64,000 nt of DNA from Planktothrix sp. FACHB-1365 (GCF_014697575.1 NZ_JACJSC010000018.1:1-64000); one strand, 5' to 3'. Numbered from the stretch's first letter, positions 1 to 9,222 are shown. Numbers and translations are program-made. The notes: generated by a model not told the origin, from the sequence alone.

Positions 1-123
1 TAAATTCCTCGACATTAGCCCCAATATGACTATTAATAATACTAGCCATATTGGATGCCTTGTTCCCTGAGCCTTCCGGTAATCCTTGACTTTTTTCAGT
101 TTTTCTATTAAAGTTGTTAGCAT
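1..123 (-). CDS. ISAs1-family transposase, N-terminal part (runs off the window)
   Basis: Reading leftward from an ATG at 123, 41 codons are open to the window edge. The peptide starts MLTTLIEKLKKVKDYRKAQG and continues with RHPIW and a hydrophobic stretch (LVLLIVILGLM). This is the pattern of the N-terminal DDE_Tnp_1-associated domain of ISAs1-type transposases (leucine-rich start, DxRKxQGxRHP, then a hydrophobic helix). The catalytic domain lies outside the window, so it cannot be told whether the element is intact. The neighbouring TPR gene lacks its 5' end, which fits insertion or deletion caused by this element. Confidence 0.6.
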   Translation of the reverse strand, partial: MLTTLIEKLKKVKDYRKAQGTRHPIWLVLLIVILGLMSRNL

Positions 124-200
124 CTTTATTTTAGAAAAAATAAGCGACCGCTCTTGATTTTATCAGGTAGCGATCGCTCTTTCTTTACTCTTTTCCCCCC

Positions 201-1268
201 GACTTTGAAACAGCCCTGCTTTACGAAGAGGCGCTTGCCAGCTATTGCAAATCGTTAGAAATAGCACCAGAATATTTTCTAGTCTGGGCGTTAAAAGGTT
301 CGTTACTGGATAGGTTAGGTCGCCATGAAGAAGCAATTATCAGTTATGATAAAGCTTTAGAATTTAACCCTGATTTTGATTTAACTTGGCATTATCGAGG
401 CAATGTGTTGCTGAAGTTAAATCGTTATGAAGAGGCAGTTACAAGCTATGATCAAGCATTAAAATTGAGTCCCGATCTTCCTGATGCTTGGAATGATCGA
501 GGTGATGCTCTAAAAAATTTAGGTCGTTTTGAAGAAGCAATCACCAGCTATGATAAAGCGATTGAACTAAAACCAGATGAACCTGATTATTGGAATAATA
601 AAGGTAATACCTTGAATAACTTACGTCGCTATGAAGAAGCTATCGTCTGTTACGACAAAGTAATTGAAATTAATCCTAACGCTTATTGGGGATGGTACAA
701 TCGAGGTAATTCACTGCGAAATTTAAGCCGTTATGAAGAGTCTATCCCTTACTTGAACAGAGCTATTGAACTCAAATCGGATCTACCATCTTATTGGAAT
801 GTACGGGGATTATCTTTACAGGGATTAGGACGTTATCAAGAAGCAATTGCTGACTACGATCAGGCTATTAGTTTAGATTCTACATACCGTTGGGCTTGGT
901 GTAATCGAGGAAATTCTTTACGGTTCCTAAATCGATATGAAGAATCAATTATCAGTTATGATAAAGCAATTGAATTCAAACCCGATGAACCTGACTATTG
1001 GTGTAAAAGAGGCATTTCCTTAAGCTGTTTAGGACACTATCAAGATGCAATTGATAGTTGCACTAAAGCTATTGAAATTAAAATAGATTATGCTATTGCT
1101 TGGTATAATAAAGCTTGCTATTATGCCTTACAAGAAAATATTGAACAAGCAATTGATGATTTGAAACAAGCGATGGATTTCAATCCTAAGTATCGAGAAA
1201 TGGCAAAAACCGACTCTGATTTTAATAATATTCGAGAGCATATTCTTTTTCAAGGGTTAATTTATTAA
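201..1268 (+). CDS. TPR-repeat protein, 5' end missing
   Basis: About ten TPR units of 34 residues can be read, each with the consensus pattern W-x2-[RK]G-x2-L-x3-x-[RH][YF]EEAI-x2-YD[KQ]A[IL]-x3-P. Such arrays form superhelical protein-binding scaffolds; no enzymatic domain is visible. The TPR reading continues upstream from the first possible start (GTG at 405) back to about 201. The frame is open from 171, just after a stop, but holds no ATG, GTG or TTG between 171 and 405. The gene is therefore probably 5'-truncated, or translation starts at GTG 405 inside a repeat. The transposase fragment just upstream is a plausible cause. The partner is unknown. Confidence 0.65.
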   Translation, partial: DFETALLYEEALASYCKSLEIAPEYFLVWALKGSLLDRLGRHEEAIISYDKALEFNPDFDLTWHYRGNVLLKLNRYEEAVTSYDQALKLSPDLPDAWNDRGDALKNLGRFEEAITSYDKAIELKPDEPDYWNNKGNTLNNLRRYEEAIVCYDKVIEINPNAYWGWYNRGNSLRNLSRYEESIPYLNRAIELKSDLPSYWNVRGLSLQGLGRYQEAIADYDQAISLDSTYRWAWCNRGNSLRFLNRYEESIISYDKAIEFKPDEPDYWCKRGISLSCLGHYQDAIDSCTKAIEIKIDYAIAWYNKACYYALQENIEQAIDDLKQAMDFNPKYREMAKTDSDFNNIREHILFQGLIY

Positions 1269-1300
1269 TATTAAAACTTACCCCTCTTTCATCACTTTGA

Positions 1301-1319
1301 GGAAAAAGCCTGTTTTTCC
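1301..1319. terminator. Possible bidirectional hairpin terminator
   Basis: GGAAAAA (1301-1307) and TTTTTCC (1313-1319) form a 7-bp stem with a short loop between two convergent genes. The stem is A/T-rich, so it is weak, but its A/T tracts could serve either strand. Confidence 0.3.
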
Positions 1320-1390
1320 GTAAGCTGAAAGGCGCAAATTCGTTTAAATTTCCCTTAGTGATAAAAGAGAGTTACACTTATAAAGCTTAT

Positions 1391-3703
1391 TTAATTTAAA
1401 CAAGCTAGCACTTTATTCTCTTGTTTTGGAGTTTGTATTTGCTGAAAAATTTTAATTGCTTGTTGCCAATGACTTTCAGCTGTCTTGAGTTCTCCCAGAT
1501 CACGATAAGTTAGCCCCAAATAGTAATGACTTTCGGCTAACTCGTACTTAGCTCCGATCTTGGTAAAAAATTCAATTGCCAGTTGTTGATAGTGAATTGA
1601 TGTCTCAAAATTTCCAGTTTCACGGTAGACATCGCCTAGTATGTACCAAGAACGAGCACGGTCTGGGATAAAGTTGAAGGTAGTGGCGAGTAGGATCGCT
1701 TGCTCTAATGTCTGAAACGCTTGTGCGTATTGACCTATATTTTTTTGAGCTAAGCCTGCCATATTCAAATCCCAGCAGGCTTGCCAAGGGGGCACACATT
1801 TGAGAGGTTCTTGCAGATGACCTTCTGCCGCTTTTAGGGCATTCTCTGTTGCTGATACTTGTCCTAAACAGGAATGGAGTAGCGCTAACTCACAATAACA
1901 ACTATTTCGTCTGGCTTGTATGTTGAGAGATATCTGTGATAAAGCTAAATTCAGTTTAGCTTGGTAAGTTTCTAAACCCAGTTCATATTCACCAGCAACA
2001 ATGTAACATAACCCTAGATCGCTGTAGGAATTAAATTCTGTCCAAGTATCACCTTCTCTCTGAGCGGTGGCTTGGGCACGATGATGCCAGGAAATAGCAG
2101 TTTTAACCCCGTCTTCGAGCAAGTAAATATGGCAATCACCCAAGCAGCGGTAAAGACTGGGTTCTTGCGACGGTGAGACTCTACCTTCCAGTGCTTGAGT
2201 TAGTTCCAGAACTTCGCGAATAAATCCCCAGGACAAAAAATACAGAAACAGTTCCTCTGGCAAAATCGATGTAGCTGGGCGGCGCAACACACTCCAAGCA
2301 GCATCATAATCTGCAATTTCTAGGAAATGATAGTAAGCCTCTAATACTTGTAATCCTTGTTGGGATGACTGAACATTTTCGACACTACTGAACCAATATT
2401 GAGCGATCGCCCGATTTGTCTGCTCCCATTCAGGACTGGCTTTTAATTGGCTTAACCCTGCTGCACGCACTCCTGGATGCATATGGTACTTACCCCGATG
2501 GAATTGCACTAGGGAACAATCGCACAAGCGGTGAGTTACTCCCAGTTGTTCTGCTGCGGGTACATCCCACAGTAGAGATCTGACACAATCATCAGGTAAC
2601 CACTCAATTACTTGATACCGACAAGCAGCTAAACGGCAGAGTAAGCGGTAAGCTACACTGGAATGAGTGTTTAAACGGTCTAACTGATAATCAACAAGAA
2701 ATTTTAACTGATCGCTAATAAGAAACAACAACGTTTCTTGGTGTTGTGTAGCCTGATAATTGTCTAGCCAAAACTTATAAAAATCATTAATATCTCCATC
2801 GTAACTATTTTCGATAATACTATGCAAAAGCTCCATTGCTTTCGCATTACCATTGCAAGCTTTATGAATTGCCTGTAGAGCTTGTAAATCTTTAGAATCT
2901 TGAGGATTGTTAAAGAATTGCTGCCAATTTAATACTGTCAAACCAGATAAAGCATAATTTTTAATCCCTGCAAGTTTGGGCTCTTTTAACTTTTCTCTGC
3001 TCGTAATCAGAGTGAAGCCTTTAATGCTAGGCTCATTAAGTACCCTAAGTAACTCTACATAATCTCGATACTCTGGTAAAAATTCACCATTAGTTAAAAC
3101 CGTTTCCAGGTTGTCTATGAAAATAGGTACTTTGAACAGACGCAGCTTTTTTTCTAGCAAACTTAGGCTCTGAATAAAATTTCTTGGAATATTTTCATTA
3201 AACTCTTGTTGCAACCATCGTTGCACTTCCACTTCAGCAGTTTGAATATATTTTGATTCCAAAGCAATCTTTATTGTTAAAGGTGGCTTTTCCCAATCGT
3301 AACTTGCTAAAAATTTGTTTGCCAGAGATGTTTTTCCAATTCCACCTTCTCCCACTATTAGGAGAATTTTGTGATTAGATCCAACCCATTGATGCAATTT
3401 TTCAATATCTGATGATCGTCCTACCCAGCTACATTCTGGTTTAGGGGCTAACGACAAAATTAATTCACGTTTGAATTGAAAAAACAATGCCTGCAAATCT
3501 GACCAGCTACCTCGTCTATCTTCATCACTTAATTCAAATTCTTTATACGCGGCTCTCAGATGTTGTCGTACAGTTGCTTCAGATCGGATACCCAAGGTTT
3601 TTGCGATTTCCTGATTCGTTTTTCCTTTCAGTTTTTCGCGCAACACCGCCCGACACTTGTCACTTAAATTATTGTAATGTGATTCAAACTGATGTTGCTC
3701 CAT
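1391..3703 (-). CDS. STAND-family NTPase: N-terminal HTH, NB-ARC-like ATPase, C-terminal TPRs
   Basis: A 770-residue signal-transducing NTPase. Residues about 1-60 form a LuxR/sigma-like helix-turn-helix (KGKTNQEIAKTLGIRSEATV). A P-loop GEGGIGKTS lies at about 117-125 and a Walker B IFIDNLE near 195. A winged-helix-like region follows, and TPR-like repeats fill about 540-765 (GDVYRETGNFETSIHYQQLA and similar). In this family the repeats sense a signal, the ATPase switches or oligomerises, and the N-terminal module is the output or adaptor. Several cyanobacterial STAND proteins start with this HTH. It is transcribed divergently from the Hsp70/dynamin block, with a perfect 30-bp palindrome between them, so it may regulate that block; this is inference. 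The start ATG at 3703 begins MEQHQFESHY. Confidence 0.8.
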   Translation of the reverse strand: MEQHQFESHYNNLSDKCRAVLREKLKGKTNQEIAKTLGIRSEATVRQHLRAAYKEFELSDEDRRGSWSDLQALFFQFKRELILSLAPKPECSWVGRSSDIEKLHQWVGSNHKILLIVGEGGIGKTSLANKFLASYDWEKPPLTIKIALESKYIQTAEVEVQRWLQQEFNENIPRNFIQSLSLLEKKLRLFKVPIFIDNLETVLTNGEFLPEYRDYVELLRVLNEPSIKGFTLITSREKLKEPKLAGIKNYALSGLTVLNWQQFFNNPQDSKDLQALQAIHKACNGNAKAMELLHSIIENSYDGDINDFYKFWLDNYQATQHQETLLFLISDQLKFLVDYQLDRLNTHSSVAYRLLCRLAACRYQVIEWLPDDCVRSLLWDVPAAEQLGVTHRLCDCSLVQFHRGKYHMHPGVRAAGLSQLKASPEWEQTNRAIAQYWFSSVENVQSSQQGLQVLEAYYHFLEIADYDAAWSVLRRPATSILPEELFLYFLSWGFIREVLELTQALEGRVSPSQEPSLYRCLGDCHIYLLEDGVKTAISWHHRAQATAQREGDTWTEFNSYSDLGLCYIVAGEYELGLETYQAKLNLALSQISLNIQARRNSCYCELALLHSCLGQVSATENALKAAEGHLQEPLKCVPPWQACWDLNMAGLAQKNIGQYAQAFQTLEQAILLATTFNFIPDRARSWYILGDVYRETGNFETSIHYQQLAIEFFTKIGAKYELAESHYYLGLTYRDLGELKTAESHWQQAIKIFQQIQTPKQENKVLACLN

Positions 3704-4187
3704 ATTAGTAAAATAGGTGAAAATATTATTGGTCTATCTAAAAAACCGTTATGGTAAATATTTAGTGACTCAGTTAATCCAATGAGACGACTTGCGATTC
3801 TCAGTATCAAAATTTCCACTCACAGATTCGTGGTTAAATTTTATGTCTGATTGTCCTAAAGATTAACTAATCTGTTGAAATTTTACGGGTTAAGGTTATG
3901 GAAAATTAATTTTCCATAACCTAGACTACATCTGCCTTAAGAAATAATTTGTAAAATAAGCTACATTTCACTGCACAATTGTGAGTTTGGGTTGTGTATT
4001 GCTGTTGAGCAGTTTCCTCAGTTAGGATGCAGGTACGTTGAACAGATCGAAGATTCACAAGCAGAGAACGATGGGATACTCGCTCTCAAAGCCCCAAAGC
4101 CAGCATTTGTTCATCTGACATCAGGTGTACTCACCAGCCATCAAAGTGACTCTTCCAACCTCAATCTATTTATTCACCTAAATAACT
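3704..4187. other. Divergent intergenic region with palindrome
   Basis: 484 bp between the STAND gene and the Hsp70-TPR gene. No credible gene is seen; a 70-codon open frame at 3992-4204 has no family resemblance and overlaps the Hsp70 start. The notable element is the 30-bp palindrome at 3893-3922. No strong Shine-Dalgarno sequence precedes either start. Confidence 0.5.
3893..3922. promoter_or_regulatory. Perfect 30-bp palindrome, candidate operator
   Basis: The half-site AGGTTATGGAAAATT is followed directly by its exact reverse complement, with no spacer. It lies about 190 bp from the STAND start and 266 bp from the Hsp70-TPR start. A spacer-free palindrome between divergent genes suits a dimeric regulator. 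A cruciform or hairpin role is the alternative, since no T-run follows. Confidence 0.5.
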
Positions 4188-6329
4188 ATGTGGTTAGGTA
4201 TTGATTTTGGGACTTCTAATTCCAGCGCCACCTTAATGCAAGGGTGGGTTCCCTCCCTGGTTAGGGATAGCCGCTATCAAAATGTGGACTCTTTCCCTAC
4301 CTGCGCCTATGTCGATCCGAAGCGGGGGATACTGGTGGGCTATGACGCTTACAACCAGCGACTCAGGTCTCCCAGTCGGTATAAGCAAGGATTCAAACGC
4401 GAACTGGATCGGCCCACACCCTATTTTTTGGGAGACGATGAAATTGTTCCCAAGCAGCTTGTAACCAAGGTGATCGAGAAGCTCAAACATGACGCGGAGA
4501 AAATAGTTGGTGAACGCCTGACCAGAGTCACCCTTGCTGTACCGGCCACTCACACAGAGCTTAAGCGAAGTTTGATGATAGAAGCAGGCAAAGCGGCTGG
4601 CTTTGAACAGGTTGCCCTTGTGGAGGAGCCAGTTGCGGCAGCCGTGTACTACGCACAGCGCAGTTGTACCAAGGATCATGAAATTTTACTGGTTTACGAC
4701 TTAGGCGGGGGCACTTTCGATGCCTCCCTGATTCAAAGGCAAGGTTCTGGCTATAAATTTCTGGCTCCACCCGTAGGTCTGGAAACCTGTGGCGGTATGG
4801 ATTTTGACCGCAAAATTTTCGAGGATTTAATGAAGCGTTGTAGTCCAGATCAACGCGCCCTGTTAGATCCCAATCGCCGGGATTTGCAAGCACTGACTGT
4901 CCGTTTCACCTATGAGGATTCTTGTCGGAAACTGAAAGAAAATCTCAGCACAAAGCAGGAAGATTCGTTTCCGGTTCCCCTCCCGGGAGAGTTACAGGTT
5001 TATCGGCTGAAGCGGGCTGAGTTTGAATACATGATTGCCGACTACATCGACCAAACAGTTCAGCAGTGTCGCGATTTGCTAAAGCGTGCCGGTTTAACAG
5101 CGCAGAAAGTTGATCGGGTACTGCTGGTGGGTGGAAGCTGCCAAATTCCCTATGTGGGACAAGTATTAGAACGAGAGCTAAAACGACCTGTGGCGCGATT
5201 AGACGATCCAGATTTGGCAGTTTGCAAAGGTTCGGCAGTTTATGAAGGCTGGAATCCTGGTTACACTCATCTGCAAGCGGGGATTGATCGGGCAGAGGTG
5301 GGGGATTATCAAGGAGCAATTAGCCATTACAACAAAGCTTTACAGGAAAGCCCCAACTATTCCAGGGCTTACGTTTCGCGAGGGGAAGCTCGTTGTGAGA
5401 CTGGAAATCAGAAAGAGGCTCTTGCGGATGTTGAACGCGCACTCCGTATCGAACCTAGATATGCAGAAGCTCATGTCGCTTTGGCTAATGTTTACCTTAA
5501 GTCTGGAGATTCTCAGAAAGCAATTGAGCAGTACGATCAGGCTCTCCGAATTAATCCTAATTATACTACAGCTTATTCGGATCGAGGTAGATGGCATTCA
5601 GATTTGGGAAATCAAAAGGAAGCATTATCAGATTGGCAACAAGCTGTCAAAATCACACCTCAGACTGCTGAAGATTACACGCAGCAAGGATGGGCTTACT
5701 ATGAACTAGAAAAATATCAGGAAGCGCTGGATGTATTTTATGAGGCACTTGCGCTTAATAACAGTTACATTAATGCTTATGTTGGCCGTTCTCGCGCACA
5801 CTCTAAACTGGGAAATCATCAGTCAGTTATGGATGATTTTAGCGAAGCACTGAAACTTAACCCCAATAATGCTGATATCTACGGCTGGCGGGCTACTTAT
5901 TTTGAAGACATAGGAGAACATGAAAAAGCGATTGAAGACTTTAACCGTGCGGTGAAAATAAATCCTACCTACGTTACTGTTATTTACCGTCGTGGCTTTT
6001 GTCGAATTGCACTGGGCGATCAACAGGGAGCTATTGAGGACTTTAATCAAGCACTGAGCATAAATTCTAACAATGCTTCTGCTTATTACGGTTTAGGCGA
6101 GGCTCATTTGGCACTTAAGGAATACGAAAGAGCATTGAAACATTTCAATCAAGCAATTCAACTCAATGCTAACTTGGCTCAAGCTTATTATGGTAGGGGA
6201 GTAGCTCGTTCTTGGCTGAATGACATAACAGGAACGCGCCAAGATTTACAGGAAGCTGCAAAACTAGCACTCAGCCAGGGTAATACGACTTTTTCCGAAC
6301 AAATTCAGAACGAGTTGAGTCAGCTTTAG
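4188..6329 (+). CDS. Hsp70-type ATPase fused to TPR array
   Basis: 713 residues. The Hsp70/actin-fold nucleotide-binding domain covers about 1-345, with phosphate-1 loop GIDFGTSNSSATL near the N-terminus, connect-1-like PVAAAVYYA, phosphate-2 YDLGGGTFDASL near 168-180 and adenosine motif VLLVGGSCQIPYVG near 310. The DnaK substrate-binding domain and lid are absent. About ten TPR units (roughly 355-700) replace them, so the ATPase probably acts on TPR-bound partners rather than on unfolded peptides. It is the first gene of a 20-kb same-strand block that also encodes a GrpE-like exchange factor (12762) and a second Hsp70-like ATPase (16753). The ATG at 4188 places the IDFGTS loop at the usual distance from the start; no clear ribosome-binding site is seen. 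Confidence 0.88.
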   Translation: MWLGIDFGTSNSSATLMQGWVPSLVRDSRYQNVDSFPTCAYVDPKRGILVGYDAYNQRLRSPSRYKQGFKRELDRPTPYFLGDDEIVPKQLVTKVIEKLKHDAEKIVGERLTRVTLAVPATHTELKRSLMIEAGKAAGFEQVALVEEPVAAAVYYAQRSCTKDHEILLVYDLGGGTFDASLIQRQGSGYKFLAPPVGLETCGGMDFDRKIFEDLMKRCSPDQRALLDPNRRDLQALTVRFTYEDSCRKLKENLSTKQEDSFPVPLPGELQVYRLKRAEFEYMIADYIDQTVQQCRDLLKRAGLTAQKVDRVLLVGGSCQIPYVGQVLERELKRPVARLDDPDLAVCKGSAVYEGWNPGYTHLQAGIDRAEVGDYQGAISHYNKALQESPNYSRAYVSRGEARCETGNQKEALADVERALRIEPRYAEAHVALANVYLKSGDSQKAIEQYDQALRINPNYTTAYSDRGRWHSDLGNQKEALSDWQQAVKITPQTAEDYTQQGWAYYELEKYQEALDVFYEALALNNSYINAYVGRSRAHSKLGNHQSVMDDFSEALKLNPNNADIYGWRATYFEDIGEHEKAIEDFNRAVKINPTYVTVIYRRGFCRIALGDQQGAIEDFNQALSINSNNASAYYGLGEAHLALKEYERALKHFNQAIQLNANLAQAYYGRGVARSWLNDITGTRQDLQEAAKLALSQGNTTFSEQIQNELSQL

Positions 6330-6426
6330 TTTAATTGTTAGCTTGATTGCAGGATATGAACTGGTCAATAAAAGTTCTTATGGCTATTATTCAGTTAAAT
6401 TTTTGTAAAATCACACAAGGGTTCAA

Positions 6427-6828
6427 ATGAGGATCAATCGCATCATTTCTAGTCAAGGAATGGGTTCAAGTGAACCAAAGGGACGGAAGGGAATTAATAA
6501 TTCCTCTTCACCTATTATACAAGTAACAGACAACACTTTTAAGCGAGAGGTACTAGAAAGTGACATTCCAGTTTTAGTAGATTTTTGGGCACCTTGGTGT
6601 GGCCCCTGTCGTATGGTTGCTCCTGTGGTGGAAGAAATAGCAGCAGAATACGATGGTCAGGTCAAGGTAGTTAAAGTTAATACAGATGAGAATCCTAACG
6701 TTACTACCCAGTACGGGATACGTAGCATACCAACTTTGATGCTTTTTGTAGGTGGTCAACGGGTTGAAATGATTGTTGGTGCGGTTCCTAAGCCTACATT
6801 GGCTGAGATTTTAGAAAAATACTTCTAA
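6427..6828 (+). CDS. Thioredoxin with N-terminal extension
   Basis: 133 residues. A normal thioredoxin fold starts at about residue 34 ([13 protein letters not shown]) with active site [10 protein letters not shown], the cis-Pro loop RSIPTLMLF and a terminal helix. It should reduce disulfides of partner proteins. The extra 30 or so N-terminal residues ([19 protein letters not shown]...) are polar and closely match the start of the ferredoxin encoded next ([10 protein letters not shown]), which points to a shared tag or a duplicated gene start. Placement between the Hsp70-TPR gene and the ferredoxin gene suggests a dedicated redox role in this block. Confidence 0.9.
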   Translation: MRINRIISSQGMGSSEPKGRKGINNSSSPIIQVTDNTFKREVLESDIPVLVDFWAPWCGPCRMVAPVVEEIAAEYDGQVKVVKVNTDENPNVTTQYGIRSIPTLMLFVGGQRVEMIVGAVPKPTLAEILEKYF

Positions 6829-6874
6829 ATTAGTGAGTCTTCAGTAGAATTACAGCATACATAGGAGAAAACAA

Positions 6875-7312
6875 ATGAGTATCAATCGCATCGGTTCTAG
6901 TGGCGACAGTTCCAATAAAAAGAAAACAGGAGGAACGAAGAGAGCTAATACATCCTCGAATGCTCGTCCCTCCCAATCTTATAGCGACATTCTTCCCTCC
7001 AAATATGGTTATACAAGTCCTGGATTTTACGCAATTAGATTAGTCACTCCTGATGGCGAACGAGTCATCGAAGTCCCGGAAGACGAGTACATCCTTGATG
7101 CCGCCGAACAAAACGGTTTGGATCTGCCATCCTCCTGCCTCGCTGGTGCCTGCTCTACCTGTGCTGCAAAGATTATAGATGGCTCGGTTGACCAGTCCGA
7201 TCAATCTTTTCTAGATGACGAGCAAATAGAAGCAGGTTACATTTTAACCTGTGTGGCTTATCCCACATCTAACTGCACCATTATTACTCATGCTGAAGCA
7301 GACCTTTTTTAA
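6875..7312 (+). CDS. Plant-type [2Fe-2S] ferredoxin with N-terminal tag
   Basis: 145 residues. The C-terminal 95 residues form a plant-type ferredoxin with ligands CLAGACSTC plus a fourth cysteine in ILTCVAYP. The acidic segment and [15 protein letters not shown] match photosynthetic-type ferredoxins, so it should be a low-potential one-electron carrier. The first 50 residues are extra and low-complexity (Ser/Lys/Asn-rich), starting [10 protein letters not shown], nearly the same as the preceding thioredoxin. AGGAGA sits 7 bases upstream of the ATG. The pair may form an electron chain serving a cysteine-containing partner such as the downstream peptidase-like protein; this is inference. Confidence 0.9.
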   Translation: MSINRIGSSGDSSNKKKTGGTKRANTSSNARPSQSYSDILPSKYGYTSPGFYAIRLVTPDGERVIEVPEDEYILDAAEQNGLDLPSSCLAGACSTCAAKIIDGSVDQSDQSFLDDEQIEAGYILTCVAYPTSNCTIITHAEADLF

Positions 7313-7327
7313 ACTTAGGAGTTTTGA

Positions 7328-8602
7328 ATGAGCATAGTTAATAACTCACCATTTGATTCAGATGACGATCTCTTTCCCGATGGAGGCGATTACTTTCCCA
7401 GTCATTCAGATAGTGGGACGCATGACTGGGACTCACAACACCATGACTATGACCATACTCATTTTGACCACACTCATAGTTGGAACGACTATGAGCATCA
7501 GTGGGATGAACATTCCTTTGACCCTAACCATAACGACTTCTATTTGTTGAACGATCCGACTCACCAAGCGGATGATTGGCACTTGCACACCTCTGACTCT
7601 GATGATGTTCACTCCGAACTGCTTGGTGATGCGGGCGACCATACAGGATATTTGGTTCATCAGAATTTTGACCCTGCTCATCCTGATGGCATTGTCGTAG
7701 GCGATCCGGGACATGACATGGACTGCTGGCATCCTCAGAATCGTCCAGATGACTGTGCCGTTGTCGCCCAGCAATCTATTTTGGAGAGTTTGACGGGAAA
7801 ACATTCTTCAGAAGATGGTTTGTGCAGAGAAGCACTGGCCGACGGTTGTTATTACCCAGGCGGTGGCACACCTGCCGATCATGTAGGTCATGTACTGGAA
7901 AAACACGGCATACCTGTAGAACATCATTTTGGGGGAACTTTGTCGGATTTAAACGATAAGTTGTCCCACGGAGAGAAAGTAATTGTCGCTGTAAATTCTG
8001 AGGAAGTTTGGATGCCAGATAAAGGTTCAATATTGAGTCAAACTTTAAGTCAATATACAGGAATACCGGGTCAGAAAGCCGATCATGCAGTGGTAGTAAC
8101 TGGTATTGTATACCCCCAATCAGACCCGCTACATCCACAAGTAGTGCTTAATGATTCAGGTACCTCTAATGGGCGGGGGATGATGGTTCCGTTGGAACAA
8201 TTTGAGAAAGCTTGGGCTGCCAGCGACCATTATATGGTAGCCACTGCTGTGCGCGAAAAATCTGTTGATCGTGAAGATTTCGGTTATTCTTTCAGTCCAG
8301 ATGTTCATTATACAGGAGATACACAACAATCACATGATTTAGAGGGGAATAATTTTAATGATGAAAGCCACGATTTTTTGTTGGGTAAAACTCACTACCA
8401 CCATCACTATCACCACATAGTAAAACGTTCGCCTAATTGGCCTGGTAGCGATTCAGGAAGTGGCTCTAGCAGTAGTGACAGCAGCAGTTACGACAGCAAC
8501 TATGACGACAGTTATAGCGATGGCGGTTGTGTTGATTCGGATGGCGATGGACAATGTGATGCTAGTGGTGGCGATGGCGGGGATGGAGGCTGTGGTGATT
8601 AA
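7328..8602 (+). CDS. C39-like cysteine-peptidase domain protein with His/Asp-rich N-terminus and Cys/Gly/Asp tail
   Basis: 424 residues in three parts. About 1-130 is extremely rich in His and Asp (HHDYDHTHFDHTHSWNDYEH). About 138-320 resembles the peptidase C39-like (papain-fold) family: candidate catalytic Cys in DDCAVVAQQ, His in DHAVVVTGIV and Asn/Asp in VVLNDSGTSNG. The C-terminal 60 residues are a Ser/Asp/Gly tail with a thrombospondin-like DSDGDGQCD calcium-loop motif, ending GGCGD. No signal peptide is visible. It may be a protease or a dead binding fold; the acidic and His stretches suggest metal binding. TAGGAG precedes the start. It lies 15 bp after the ferredoxin and also begins MSI. 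Confidence 0.7.
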   Translation: MSIVNNSPFDSDDDLFPDGGDYFPSHSDSGTHDWDSQHHDYDHTHFDHTHSWNDYEHQWDEHSFDPNHNDFYLLNDPTHQADDWHLHTSDSDDVHSELLGDAGDHTGYLVHQNFDPAHPDGIVVGDPGHDMDCWHPQNRPDDCAVVAQQSILESLTGKHSSEDGLCREALADGCYYPGGGTPADHVGHVLEKHGIPVEHHFGGTLSDLNDKLSHGEKVIVAVNSEEVWMPDKGSILSQTLSQYTGIPGQKADHAVVVTGIVYPQSDPLHPQVVLNDSGTSNGRGMMVPLEQFEKAWAASDHYMVATAVREKSVDREDFGYSFSPDVHYTGDTQQSHDLEGNNFNDESHDFLLGKTHYHHHYHHIVKRSPNWPGSDSGSGSSSSDSSSYDSNYDDSYSDGGCVDSDGDGQCDASGGDGGDGGCGD

Positions 8603-8643
8603 TGAACTCACCGTCACTCAATCAATAGGAAGAGGCTAAAAAA

Positions 8644-9177
8644 ATGGCAAGCAAGGGAAAAATGGAACAGCTAATGCTGGATATTCGCAAGACTCCACTC
8701 TTTCGTCAAGTCGTCCCAATGGAAGCGCAAATTGGCTGGCCGATTCCGTTGCGTAGAGAGGGGAAAGTTTACGTTACTCTACCTTTCTTTGGAGCCAATA
8801 CCAAAAGTCCAGGAAAAACCGTTCTTTTTCCACCATTTGCAAAAATGACTTTAGAATGGTCAAACCTGCTAATTGTTGAATATGTAAACTTCCGCTTTCA
8901 AAATCCATTTGTAGATGGAAAGTGGGAACAGTCAGTTGGTACTTTTCCCCATCCGGCTGTAGCTCAGATGAGTGTAGGAGAATACCAAGAAAAACGGCAT
9001 CAACTCTTGACGATGTATGATGCTATGTTTGAAAACCTATCAAATGGCCTGACTTTATCCACTGAGTGGAACGGGCAATTTAGTAAATTGTTAAGCACCT
9101 TGATGGAGCCTGCATTAGAACCCTACTATCGCGCTCTGGGTTCAAAGTTCTTCGACCGATTTCTTCCTAATCAGTAG
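8644..9177 (+). CDS. Unknown protein of the Hsp70/dynamin block
   Basis: 177 residues, not recognised. It has a compact, mixed composition without signal peptide, membrane helix or cysteine motif. Its middle is aromatic and beta-like (GKVYVTLPFFGANTKSPG, LLIVEYVNFRFQNPFV) and its end is helical. GGAAGAGG lies just upstream of the ATG. It sits between the C39-like protein and the first dynamin-like GTPase in a tight same-strand series, so it is most likely a structural or adaptor subunit of the same machine. Confidence 0.6.
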   Translation: MASKGKMEQLMLDIRKTPLFRQVVPMEAQIGWPIPLRREGKVYVTLPFFGANTKSPGKTVLFPPFAKMTLEWSNLLIVEYVNFRFQNPFVDGKWEQSVGTFPHPAVAQMSVGEYQEKRHQLLTMYDAMFENLSNGLTLSTEWNGQFSKLLSTLMEPALEPYYRALGSKFFDRFLPNQ

Positions 9178-9222
9178 CAAATTCATTGAAACTAATAATC
9201 AATTTTTTTAAGGAAAATCACG

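Noticed and set aside
3992-4204. 70-codon open frame before the Hsp70-TPR gene
   Set aside because: No family resemblance, overlaps the Hsp70 start, and lies in a promoter region.
7433-8138. Minus-strand open frames opposite the C39-like gene
   Set aside because: Mirror effect of the biased His/Asp codons on the plus strand.
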